A DNA stretch of 64,000 nucleotides from Fragilaria crotonensis (Eukaryota; Bacillariophyta; Fragilariophyceae; Fragilariales; Fragilariaceae). The notes under the pieces were generated by a model. It was not told the origin of the DNA. It saw nothing but the letters and a program-made list of their open reading frames with translations, and did not search any database. Where the stretch lies: assembly GCA_022925895.1 (NCBI GenBank), contig JAKSYS010000059.1, positions 1 through 64,000 of the forward strand, written 5' to 3'. Below are positions 23,118 through 33,282 of the stretch, piece after piece; the stretch's first letter is position 1; every line of letters begins with the position of its first letter. The position numbers and the translations under genes were made by a program.

Positions 23118-25385
23118 TTACCGTTCCATTTCATGTTGCTGGACGGCCCGAACAAGTTGTGCCATGATTGCGTTTTGTTGTTCTTGATCGGTAGTATTGC
23201 CAGGTGTCAGCATGCTGTTTTGCAGTAGGAGCTTCCCAAAGGCTTCCATGGCACCATGGACATCCTTGTTGGCCAAGGTCGATTGTAGGGTAGCCAAATC
23301 AATCATTGTATTGTTGTTGCTCGGAGAAGGAGACGCTGTTGGATTCAGCGTGGCGTCACCGCGATTCAGTGACGGTGTTGTTGGCGCTTCCGCAGTCTTC
23401 ACCACTTCAATGTCCAAACCCAAGGTGGGCGATTCCAAGTGTGCTTCTGGAATTGGCGCCACACCACCACTATAATTTGCATGATTATTGCTGTAGCTGC
23501 TTCGACGAAATGTGGGAGAAACAAAGGATGTTGGAGATCCAAAGAAGGCCGAGTCCACCGATGATGCGGCAGAAGATGAATCACTCCGAAAACTCATTTG
23601 AGTTTGCCACAGTTCCATGGGAAGGTGGTGGTGTTCTTGTTCTTCTTGATCGTCATTGTCAAACGCATCTATATCAAGTGTATCGTCGAGTTGTCGTTGA
23701 GTCATGATCACGGAAGACGAGGAGTAAATTTCGGCATTGGTAGATTCGGCTTCCGACGCTCCTCGTTGGAGTGCCTTTAAGAGGCGCCGCTCGTGTTGAT
23801 CAGGTGTCTGGTGCAAGGCTGATGTTGATCGAGCGGCGTACGGTGAAGTGAGTGCCGCTGCTTCAGATTTGACTTCAATTGACTTGTACTTGCTCTTTGG
23901 CGACGATGACGATTTCGAGGATCGTTTCTTCTTCTTTTTCTTGCTGGGCGCCAAAGGATCTGATTTTTTCATCAATTTTGTCACTTTCGGATTAAGAAGA
24001 ATGGGCTTGGCAATCTGGCTGCAAAATTTGGCCGTATATCCCTTGGGGATGGCCACGAGAACTTCACCTCGAATAATCTTTGCGCATGACACATGTTGTG
24101 ACGTTGGCGACGCGGCACTAGCCATCATGTCAACATCCAGAGTTTGGCCGTCGAGTCGGCACATTCCAATGTAGGTTTGGGTGGCCAATGCCGGTTCTGT
24201 GGCGTTGGGGGGTATGCATTGTATCAAATGGTGGACCGTCGTTTCGAGTGGGGCGTAAAAGACTTGAATGATCTCGAAAATTTTCTTTTTCGGAGCAACG
24301 AGCAGTATGAATATTTTGAAGCTAGCAGACGACGATGGTGAGCTGGTGATGGGAATGGAAGAAGGAGAGCGTTGTTGCAGTTGCTGTTGTTCAACTGTGA
24401 CATTGGGACGTGTCTTGAACTGAAGTTTCTTCGATTTTGAGGCCTGACGGTGCAGTGGTGACATGGCCGCCTTGCCTTCTGTGAGAGGGTATTGGATGCC
24501 CTCCAGAGGTGCATCGAGGGGACGGGAGTTGACAAGGTAACGGCCCTGTGCCGTAGGTTCGTGAAGAAATCGTTCAACGGAATCGTTGACTGGTTCGTCC
24601 TCTTCTTCATCTTCCTCCAAGATGGTGTCTCCGTTCATACGATTCGCCTGTTGTTGCAGTTTGAGTTGCCACAACTCCTGACCATCATCGTCGTGGTCGC
24701 TGTCGTTTTTAGGTTTGACGATATGTTTCCTTTTTTGTAGAAAGGGATCCATGGGAGAAAGAGGAATGTCTCCTTCGGGAATTTGATAATTGGTGCGTTC
24801 AATTCCGATTCGGTTCGAATCGGCACTGTTCACCGACTCGTCATCCTCCTCAGAATAACTTGGAGCAGATATACCTAGACGTTGGGGCTCTTGTTGCATC
24901 TGTTCCTGAATTGGAGACGGAGTAGGTTGTAATGCAGATTTTGCTTCCTCATCAGCATCATCGTCCTCATCCTCATCCTCATCATCATGGTCCAATTCCT
25001 GTGAATCACGGGACCTCCCAAATCCCTTGTTCTTCTTTGTTTTAATACTCTTCTCTGAAGGACTCTTGTTGTCTTCTCCAAACAACGCTCGTGAACTCGA
25101 GAGGGCGAATGACGCAAATATGCCTAGCGGTGACGCCGACGGATTGTAGTAGTTGTTCGAGTTGCCATTGAAATTGTCGTTGTCATCCCCTGGTGATACG
25201 AACGACGACGTTGTGGCCATGGTTCCAGGCGTCGCGGCTCCGTACTCGAGTCGAGATGAGGAAGTGGAGCTCTTATTGTCCCTGGATAGATTTCCGAGTA
25301 TGCCATTTTCAATGGAAACCGTTTTGGGAATGGGAGACGAGAACGACGACGGTGGTAATTCTTGTTTTTGTTCCTGCTGTAACAT
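23118..25385 (-). CDS. Conserved hypothetical protein, 755 aa
   Basis: A single-exon open frame starting MLQQEQKQELPPSS. Most of the protein is low-complexity and probably disordered: Ser/Asn-rich at the start, an Asp/Glu run around residues 130-150, then Gln-rich segments. One ordered block lies at about residues 355-465 (FKIFILLVAPKKKIFEIIQV ... CAKIIRGEVLVAIPKGYTA). It resembles uncharacterised diatom proteins from memory, but I know no function for it. It is followed by a basic KKKKKKRSSKSS stretch that could be a nuclear localisation signal. The C-terminus (KDVHGAMEAFGKLLLQN) is helical. The gene is convergent with copy 2 of the CHAT-macro gene, and its 3' end was copied to 17154-17515. 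Confidence 0.8.
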   Translation of the reverse strand: MLQQEQKQELPPSSFSSPIPKTVSIENGILGNLSRDNKSSTSSSRLEYGAATPGTMATTSSFVSPGDDNDNFNGNSNNYYNPSASPLGIFASFALSSSRALFGEDNKSPSEKSIKTKKNKGFGRSRDSQELDHDDEDEDEDDDADEEAKSALQPTPSPIQEQMQQEPQRLGISAPSYSEEDDESVNSADSNRIGIERTNYQIPEGDIPLSPMDPFLQKRKHIVKPKNDSDHDDDGQELWQLKLQQQANRMNGDTILEEDEEEDEPVNDSVERFLHEPTAQGRYLVNSRPLDAPLEGIQYPLTEGKAAMSPLHRQASKSKKLQFKTRPNVTVEQQQLQQRSPSSIPITSSPSSSASFKIFILLVAPKKKIFEIIQVFYAPLETTVHHLIQCIPPNATEPALATQTYIGMCRLDGQTLDVDMMASAASPTSQHVSCAKIIRGEVLVAIPKGYTAKFCSQIAKPILLNPKVTKLMKKSDPLAPSKKKKKKRSSKSSSSPKSKYKSIEVKSEAAALTSPYAARSTSALHQTPDQHERRLLKALQRGASEAESTNAEIYSSSSVIMTQRQLDDTLDIDAFDNDDQEEQEHHHLPMELWQTQMSFRSDSSSAASSVDSAFFGSPTSFVSPTFRRSSYSNNHANYSGGVAPIPEAHLESPTLGLDIEVVKTAEAPTTPSLNRGDATLNPTASPSPSNNNTMIDLATLQSTLANKDVHGAMEAFGKLLLQNSMLTPGNTTDQEQQNAIMAQLVRAVQQHEMER

Positions 25386-26095
25386 CGTACTGAGGACCGA
25401 TACTGAATGCTACTACTAGTAATATGGGAAAATGGGAGTCAAGCGCTGATCAATCGAGAAAGAAATGGAGCGATTCAACTTGTTGTTGTGCTTGTTGTTT
25501 GTTGTGTCCTTGTGTGTTGTGCACAAACGAGCGAGTATGTGATGTGTGGACACTTCGTTGCGCCCTTCAGTGCTGCCTGTGCGATACCAACATACAAACT
25601 CGGTTTCGTTGGAGCAAACGAACAAAAACGAACTGGGGTACTGTAGCTCTAGTACGTGCAAACGACGTGCTATGCCTGCGCGTCAAGTTTTTTGGATTTG
25701 AATCCTGCTGTGACGTCAAATTGATTCCTTCGATTTGTTCACACTCCACACGCGCATGTATGGTTGCGGCTAGTAGTAGTTGTACCATAGACCTGGTACT
25801 AGGAGCACTGCTTGCAATACGTCTGTACTTCTCCTCCTGTACTGTACTCCGGTGTTGATTTACTCGTGTGCGATACGAAGTACCTGGTACTGGGTACTTG
25901 TTCTCCCTTGCACTCCACCCTCAACACAACGACTCTGTAGAATCCAACTCCGAGTATGAATGTACTTGTACCTGGTACTCCAGTAAATTTGCTCAGTAAC
26001 GCTGACCAAACAGAGAAATGTTTCTTCCACGGGGAGGACAGTTCTCAGAAGTGAGTACTGAGTACAACTCCAGTTGGAGTTTGGAGTTGTATCAT
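25386..26095. other. Intergenic with GTAC-rich motifs
   Basis: No gene supported. Many short 'gtacctggtactgggtact' and 'actccgagtat'-type runs occur at 25795-26090. It is the presumed promoter side of the 755-aa gene. Confidence 0.4.
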
Positions 26096-26101
26096 ATGCC
26101 A

Positions 26102-27274
26102 GCAAGTTGCGGTCATTCTCTTTAAACACAAAACTTGTTGTCAGATGGAATCGGCATCGTAAAGGAAAGGCAATTTATTCTGAAAGGACGATCTGTAGTA
26201 TATGTGAAACATAATAGAATCGAAGATCCGAAATGTCATAGATTCCATATGAGTCAAGGGAACAATATCCCCGTATATAAGAAACAACAAATGATTAGCA
26301 ATGATGTCGAATTTCAGTTTACTTAGGGGTACATCCTAAAATCTCCATACAAGAAAACTGCAATCCAACGTACGAGTAGATGGATTCAGAAAGAGGCATG
26401 TCGGAATCCAACGTACTGAAGACGGAATCTGTCTAAACTCTAAAGTGAAACCTCTAAAGTTTTGTCTAATGTCTAAAGTGTTCCACGGAATCTCTCTAAT
26501 GTCTAAAGTCTTTAGAGAGAATGAGACTTTAGACAAAACTTTAGAGGTTTCAAGAAATGTTTAGAGATTCTGCAGATTCCGTCATGACCACGGACGAGTT
26601 TCCACGATTTCAGCTTAACAAGTTTCAGTACAAAATGACCATGGAGCGGTAATTCTCTCTAAACATAAATTTCGTCTCTTAGCTTCTACATACAATCAAT
26701 ACTGCGAAGAGGTGCCTTAAAGGAGATTACCGCACCTTCCACGGTCATTTCGTGCTAACTTGGTTAAGTTAAAATCGTGGAAACTTGTCCGTGGTCATGA
26801 CGGAATCTCTCTAAACTCTAAGTGAAACCTCTAAAGTTTTGTCTAATGTCTAAAGTGTTCCACGGAATCTCTCTAATGTCTAAAGTCTTTAGAGAGAAGG
26901 AGACTTTAGACAAAACTTTAGAGGTTTCAAGAAATGTTTAGAGATTCCACGGATTCCGTTAAGACCATGGACGAGTTTTCCACGATTTCAATAGGACAAA
27001 TGCATGTCGTACTTATTCCTAACAGCTTCCACGGAAGGTTTAGGTGTCATCCCTTGTAAACCGAAATAGACTTCAAATCATTCGTTCTATAAACAACACG
27101 TAGGAATTGTTCCTTTGTCTCATATCTATAGTAGTTGTGATATTGCAGACATTAAATTCGATTTCGTTTCTCTGATATGACAGATCGTCCTTTCAGAACA
27201 AATGTCGTTTCGTTTCGGATGTCGCTTCCATCTGTGAACAAGTTTTGTGTTTAGAGAAAATTACCGCAACTTGC
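26102..27274. mobile_element. Nested foldback (MITE-like) cluster
   Basis: Outer inverted arms of about 110-120 bp run from 26102 (GCAAGTTGCGGTCATTCTCT...) and back from 27274, including the shared 'ctgaaaggacgatctgt' motif. Inside, a second inverted pair lies at 26579-26659 and 26723-26803. Two direct copies of a hairpin unit (26412-26595 and 26803-26985) each carry a perfect 19-bp inverted repeat CCTCTAAAGTTTTGTCTAA (26451-26469/26529-26547 and 26828-26846/26906-26924). No coding sequence. No clear target duplication was found. Confidence 0.75.
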
Positions 27275-27806
27275 AGTAATGCATAGCACAATCATCAATT
27301 AAAAGTTGTAGTAGACCCTATCCAGTACCGTGGATTTTTATGCAAAAATGTTTGAACTCGCGCCTCGCGCCTCGCGCCCCGTATGAATACACACCTCCTC
27401 ATACGTCAGTCCGAGGAGAAATATGGCGGTAGGAGGTACTGGTACAGCATCTGGTACTTAGAACACAGTGTCATATACTGAGTACTCCGTAGTAGTAGTT
27501 TTGTAGTGTATCATTTTTAAAACAGAGTATGGCCGCAATATTCAACTTGTGCGTCGTACGACCGCAGCCACAAGAATTGGATCCGCACGTGATGGAGATT
27601 CGACAAGCCAATTTCACTGACATACACATCACCTCACCTGAACTCACTTCCATCTACGTTGTACTCGGAGTTCCTGACACTCCAATAAGCTCCCGAAAGT
27701 GTTGTTCTCACTCATCAAAGGTTATTATAATTACTCCAAATTCTACGACTTCGGCTCCAACCTCTACTCCTGCTATCTGCAACCACCACAATAACAACCC
27801 AACACT

Positions 27807-28930
27807 ATGAATTGCTCCACTTCATTCCTCCTCGTCCTCCTCATCTTCAACTTCCTTTCCGAAGCAACGGAATCTAAAAAGTCATCATCGAAAGCCAAGA
27901 GAAAGTTGGTCCCGTACGACACGTCCCTCTATCTCAACATTTGTGTCGCGACCCATCCAACATCGTCGACACGACACTACAAAGCGGATAAGAATCATCA
28001 TCGCGCCTTGCAATGGTTGTTGCAAACATCAGGTGAGCGGAGCATCATAGGAGAAAGCACCCATCAACACCGGGCCGCATGTTGGATGTTGTATGGTAAT
28101 CCTCCTCGAAGTGCCAAGACAAAGACGAGTACTACAACTACCACTATTTCCACCAAGGACCAGGCTGCCATGGACAAGAAACTCGTCGTCAAGGCATCGT
28201 CCCAACAATTTGCGCAGAGGTACGCCTTGGCCGTGTTGTATTATGCCACTCAGGGGGATGACAAGTGGGAGATTAAAACCGATTGGATGTCTGGGAAGCA
28301 CGAGTGTTCTTGGTACGGGGTCGTCTGTGGTGACACTCCGTTGGATCGTCACACGGTTGTCGGACTCGACTTGGGATTCAATCAACTCAACGGACTGTTG
28401 CCACGCGAATTGGCCCTCTTGCAGAACATTATTGAAGTGGACTTTCATGGGAATGATCTGCAGGGAATTATTCCCATGGTATCATGTTTGCATGGAAGAA
28501 GTGCAAAATCTTGAGGTTGCACATGAATGGATTCTTTGGAGAGTTGCATTCGGAGATAGGACACATGGTCTCGTTGGAAGAATTGCATCTCTTTGGCAAT
28601 TACCTCGGCGGTAAATTGCCCAAGGAATTGGCCAAGCTTCAGAAACTTAGAGTCATTGACGTGTACGCCAACGCCTTCGAAGGGATCATTCCATCGCAGT
28701 TGGGAAGTTTGAAGCAATTGAAGGAACTCGATGTGCATGATAATTTCTTCATTGGAAGCATGCCTCGAGAAATTTGCGATCGCAAGCTAAAGTTCTTAGT
28801 CGCGGACTGTTTGGAGGGCGCCTACAAGGAAATCGGATGCACTTGCTGTACCATTTGTTGTGAGGGATTGCCCAATATGAAATGTATTGATCAAGCTACT
28901 GGAAAGGAAGTTATTGTCGGCATGCAATAG
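27807..28930 (+). pseudogene. Secreted leucine-rich-repeat protein (one frameshift)
   Basis: Starts at an ATG at 27807 with a signal peptide (MNCSTSFLLVLLIFNFLSEA). An LRR N-terminal cap follows (DWMSGKHECSWYGVVC), then plant-type LRRs: VVGLDLGFNQLNGLLPREL, the second repeat to about 28475, and repeats including LEELHLFGNYLGGKLPKELAKL and LRVIDVYANAFEGIIPSQLG. A Cys-rich end (CTCCTICCEGLP) closes the protein. The frame changes by one base between about 28475 and 28490: the first frame ends at 28514, and the second carries on as MFAWKKCKILRLHMNGFFG to the stop at 28930. Both sides are good LRR sequence, so a single-base deletion or sequence error is the simplest reading. It is probably an extracellular recognition or adhesion-type protein of about 374 aa. 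Confidence 0.75.
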
Positions 28931-29324
28931 GGATTGCAGTAAGCACGTTATGGCTACTGAGGAGCACTATTGAAAAGGAGTGATAAACGAACGTAGATGA
29001 TACTGAAACACATATTGTTCGTTTTCTATGTATGCAGTAGCAGCATGCATGTAACACTGATCACTCGCCCAGGCATCACGGCAGCACTGTAGCGTCGACA
29101 TTTCCCGACGTAGGTTCCACATCTTCACGGGCTAGATTATAGAGAGCAAAACCATTGACAAGACAGCGGAATGTGAATCTACAGATGGCAAGCCATTCTT
29201 GTCACATTTTATGTATACTACGCATCCGGAAGTGTGCCTGTGCTCCCAAGTGTCTCGGCCGAGTTAGGCCACGCGACGTTCGCAACACCGGTTCCACATC
29301 GTCAGAATATTCTCCCATGACAAA
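28931..29324. other. Convergent intergenic region
   Basis: Lies between the LRR gene (+) and metalloprotease 1 (-). No feature beyond probable 3' untranslated sequence was seen. Confidence 0.4.
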
Positions 29325-31954
29325 TCAATTCTTGCTCTCGGCCAATGTTGATAGGTGTCTCGTTGTGCCATCAGCAGGTAAGTAGTTCAGGATACCATTC
29401 CAAATACGATCGGGATAGCTGGCACCGAACGGAAACTTGTTTCCATTGCTTCTGATAATTTTCAAAGAAGCATCCTCGGCTGTGACTTCGCCGTTAGTAT
29501 AACGCATGGAACTTTCACCGAGTGTTATGTAGAACGAGTACGTTTCGCCAGCATTGATGGTAACAGGATCCACATCCTTCTGGGGAATTGGAGTGGGATT
29601 TGGAGATCCCTTGCCCACTACCACGGTGTCAGCAATTTTCGTCCAGGCCGAGGCATCCCTTTCAAAACCCACATAGCTCCCCTTCTTGACGTACACGAAA
29701 GCGTGGACGCTTCCCGTGCTATAGGTGTGGATGTCAAATGAGTTCACCACAATGTTCTTCGAAGCCAACACCTCAATCATATTTCCAGCCTGACCATTGC
29801 CTCCGGCAAATGTGGTAGTCAGCTGCAGCTGCGCGTTATCGGCTGCTGATCCTGATGTCGTTCTCGTAGTGAAGGATCTTGTAGTGGTGAGTGCACTGGC
29901 TGACTTTCGGTAGTAGACAATACCGTTCCAGGCGCGGAGTGGGAAGTCTGCGCCAAAGAGATATTGCTTGGCATATCCATTCCTAATCGTCAAGTCAGAA
30001 TTGGATACTAGGGTTGTCCCATATGTTCTGCCCGCCGAGTATCGATTCAGGTTCGTGCCTTCAGTGAAAGTTACGTAGAAAGACCGAATAGTGCCTGCCT
30101 TGATAAGCACGGGGGAGAAAGTACCCTCCGGTAACATGCTGGGGCTGCCCATTCCGTTGGTTCCAAATGTGGCGGTTCCGATCTTCACCCATTTGGAAGG
30201 AGTTGACTGGGTACCAAGAAATCTTCCAAGAGAAATCTTCCTATACACTTCGACCGTCACAGTGGACGCTGAAGTAGCGTGCACGGCGAAGTTGGTAATA
30301 AAAACGTCCTTCGTAGCCCTAATATCGAACATGTTTCCGGCGGCACCGATGAATCCTCCCGCAAAGGTTGTAGATAAGGAAAGGGAGGTTGATGGCCCCG
30401 GATTGGTGACTGAAACAGTAGGTGCTGGTGTTGGAATCGTCGGTGGCGGTGCTGGAGGCGAAGTAGGAGGGGGTGCCGGAGGCGACGTAGGAGGCGGATT
30501 AACTGGAATGGACTGCCGATAGTTTGCATAGGCGGAAAGGTTGTTTCGGATCTGTTGCGCGTTGTTAGCTCGGGATGATCCAAGGGTTCTGCCGTTGTAG
30601 TTGATGTTCGGATTCGAAAAATATTGAATGCGAGGACAGCTTGGACTGCAGTCATATGCCAAGATAGAGCGGAATTGTGCTGAGGGATCCTGATACCCAT
30701 AGTTGCTTCCGCCAGAATCACCACCGGCATTCGCCAGATCGTGGTTGCATCCCATGTTGTGGCCAATCTCATGAGCAAAAGAGTAGTAACCTGTGGCACA
30801 GCTCCACTGCACAACAGAAAAGGCATCACCAGCAGTCGGGGTTGATGGCATATACCCTATACCACAGTACGACCCGGTGTCCACAAGCATGGTGACGAAA
30901 TCAGCACCATATTGGTCTCGCATGGCGTGCACGTAGTCAAGTTGGCCATCGCCATTGTCGTGGAGGAAACGAAGAGTGGCATCCCAAAAAATGGCGTAAT
31001 CGTTGAATGCAGATTCGAAGTGGGTTTTGACCAATCGGAATTTGGTTGGGATGCCGGAGAGTTCATACGCTCTGTTGGTTTCTGCCACGGCCAGAGAGAT
31101 GACTCCTTCAATCTTGGCAAGGTTTTGGGGAGTGGCAGCACATGTCCCGCCGGTACCTAATCCGGCTGCAGAGCACATGGCTCCTTTAGTGTAGAGCACC
31201 TATCGAAGGGAAGCAAAAGGAGTTAGAACAATCATCCATGTTAACATTAGGCCAAATCATATAATAACAAGTTGTGAGGACTTACCATGATATCAAGTTC
31301 ACTCGAACTATCCAAACGTCTCAAGTTACGACGTCCACGGCGTCCTCCGTCGGGCAATCCATCGATTTCGTCGATCGTATCCGGGTCAACATCATTGTCG
31401 CCTTCCACATCAGTTACTGGTCCTTCTAATTCCCTATCGAACGACTGCCTGACTTCCTCAGCAACGACATTTCCGTCTGCCAATGTACGAATTTGATAAA
31501 CTGTGCCATTCTTTTGCATCGTTCCAGTCGTCACCGTTTCCCCCCATCGGGTCTTTGTCTTGACCATGGTGAGGTGGTTGCCGGTGGTCTCGTCCATACC
31601 AAACCATGAATCAAAAGGATCTTGCTTTCGATCATCCCGTCTCATCCTCAATGTCTGTGAGTCTTCATCACTCATTAGCTGGACGTCAACATCATCTTCA
31701 TCGTCGTCAAGAAGCAACTCTCTCAAATCAACAATGGACTTTCGCCTTTTGATGTTTCCATCGGCGTCCATCACATCTTCGGGCTCTCCCGTGGGCTGGA
31801 TCTTGCGGCGGAAAGATCGGCCTGCCTTTTTGCGTTGGACACGGAGCTGGCGATTCTCATCACTGTCGCTCTCATCTTTTGGGGACTCTTTCACTGCCGA
31901 AACACATGATGATATTGTCAAGGCGAGGAGGAGAAGGCATGATACGAGCTTCAT
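29325..31954 (-). CDS. Secreted reprolysin-like zinc metalloprotease 1
   Basis: Two exons on the minus strand: 31954-31286 and 31199-29325, joined over an 86-bp GT-AG intron (gtaagt...tcgatag); about 847 aa. The start ATG at 31954 gives the signal peptide MKLVSCLLLLALTISSCVSA, which the two paralogues also have. An acidic and basic prodomain ends in a dibasic-rich stretch (GRRGRRNLRR) just before the catalytic domain. The catalytic domain begins DIMVLYTKGA, with the zinc motif HEIGHNMGCNHD at about residue 366. The Met-turn position reads SILAYDC, with Leu in place of Met. A Pro/Thr linker is followed by two related beta-rich C-terminal domains (each beginning TTFAGG...GAAGNM / GQAGNM). It is probably an extracellular endopeptidase activated by prodomain removal. 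Confidence 0.85.
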
Positions 31955-33282
31955 CCTGGATGAATTTGGTGCAACTATCTTGTAACAAGTTGCTTGGACA
32001 ATGATTGTGAGCATTCCATGGAGGGATACCTGGTACTGCGATGCGAAATCAACATTACGAATGACTCCCTGCGTTTTCGGGCCTGGAATCGATGACTGGG
32101 GGCAATAGAAAGAAGATGTCTGCGTCTTATCATTTATTATACCGCTAAAAAAAGACAGGTAAATTGACGTTATATAGATTTATTCCGTTGACGTCACACG
32201 ATCAATGTATCTACTGCCCGTTGCATCATTCGATGGTCTTTGCACTTTGCACTACGAGCATCCTGGACATATCAGGTAGCGGAATTGCATTATGCCTCAG
32301 CACATTTTTTTCACGATAGTCATACACAATTCTATGACTCTATGATGCACATTACAGCCTATAGTAAAAGTAATTAGGGAGTACAGTACGACGCCCTCCA
32401 TTAATGAATTTCTCAATGTATGGGAATCAAAATCAAGCACCAGGCACGTGGCCCAGTGTAGTACAAGTACAGTTCTACTCGGAAAACTCCGAATTTCTCA
32501 GCTTAGTAGGGGAGTACTCGTACTCGGGTCTCGGGTACGCTGGACGCTTCAGGCGTAAGAGACTTACAAGAAGATCAAGAATCAAGAAATGCGTTTCGAA
32601 ATTCCCGGGAGCTCGGTCCCAAGTCACGTGCCTCTGAACAAGGGGCAAGGGGCAGGCATGTCACAATCATTTGTGTCAAGCAGGTCGAAATAGATTAAGT
32701 TGAGGCGCGACTAAAAATGTCGATAGTCGTCTTTTTTCTAAATACGTCACACTCGTCCTGATTACATCTACAGTTGTATATAACGATACGAAGCGTCCAG
32801 CACTAAATGACAAGCGAGAACATGTACTCGAGCAAATGACATATGATGATTAACGATTAAGAATTAAGACCATCCCCACCGGTTCACGCTGCTTTATGTC
32901 CGCAGATGCACAGCTGTGTCGCGTGGCGGTCATGCACTGGGTGCTCAGTGCTCAGACACCATTGAAGGCTACCGGTAGTTTGCCTTGACATCGCGTTGTC
33001 CTGAGGAATTGAGTTGGAATTTGGGAGATGATAAAGCGATGTGCTCATGGTCAAAGCAAGTGCTTCAATCCAATTGAAACAGCGGATGATTCGGCGTGCT
33101 GCTGAAACAAAACTCTTGCTGGAAGGGGCAGATCGCACAGTTCTAAGATTGACTGTTGAGTGATCCTAGTTAGGTTTTCGTGCACATTCGTGAACATTCG
33201 TGAAAAGGGTATCCTTTGAGATTGAATAAGGTCTAACTTTATAATGTACATTCTACAATTGCATGGTACCATACCATCGCGG
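31955..33282. other. Intergenic between metalloproteases 1 and 2
   Basis: No gene seen. It contains the upstream region of metalloprotease 1 and GTAC-rich runs at 32458-32530. Confidence 0.45.

Noticed and set aside
27529-27810. 93-codon plus-strand frame overlapping the LRR gene start by 4 bases
   Set aside because: No recognisable domain, low-complexity end. It is more likely 5' untranslated sequence of the LRR gene.
32868-32895. 'ttaagaccatccccaccgg' resembling a Harbinger end with a TTA site
   Set aside because: No matching inverted partner or second TTA was found within a few kilobases; probably chance or a solo relic.
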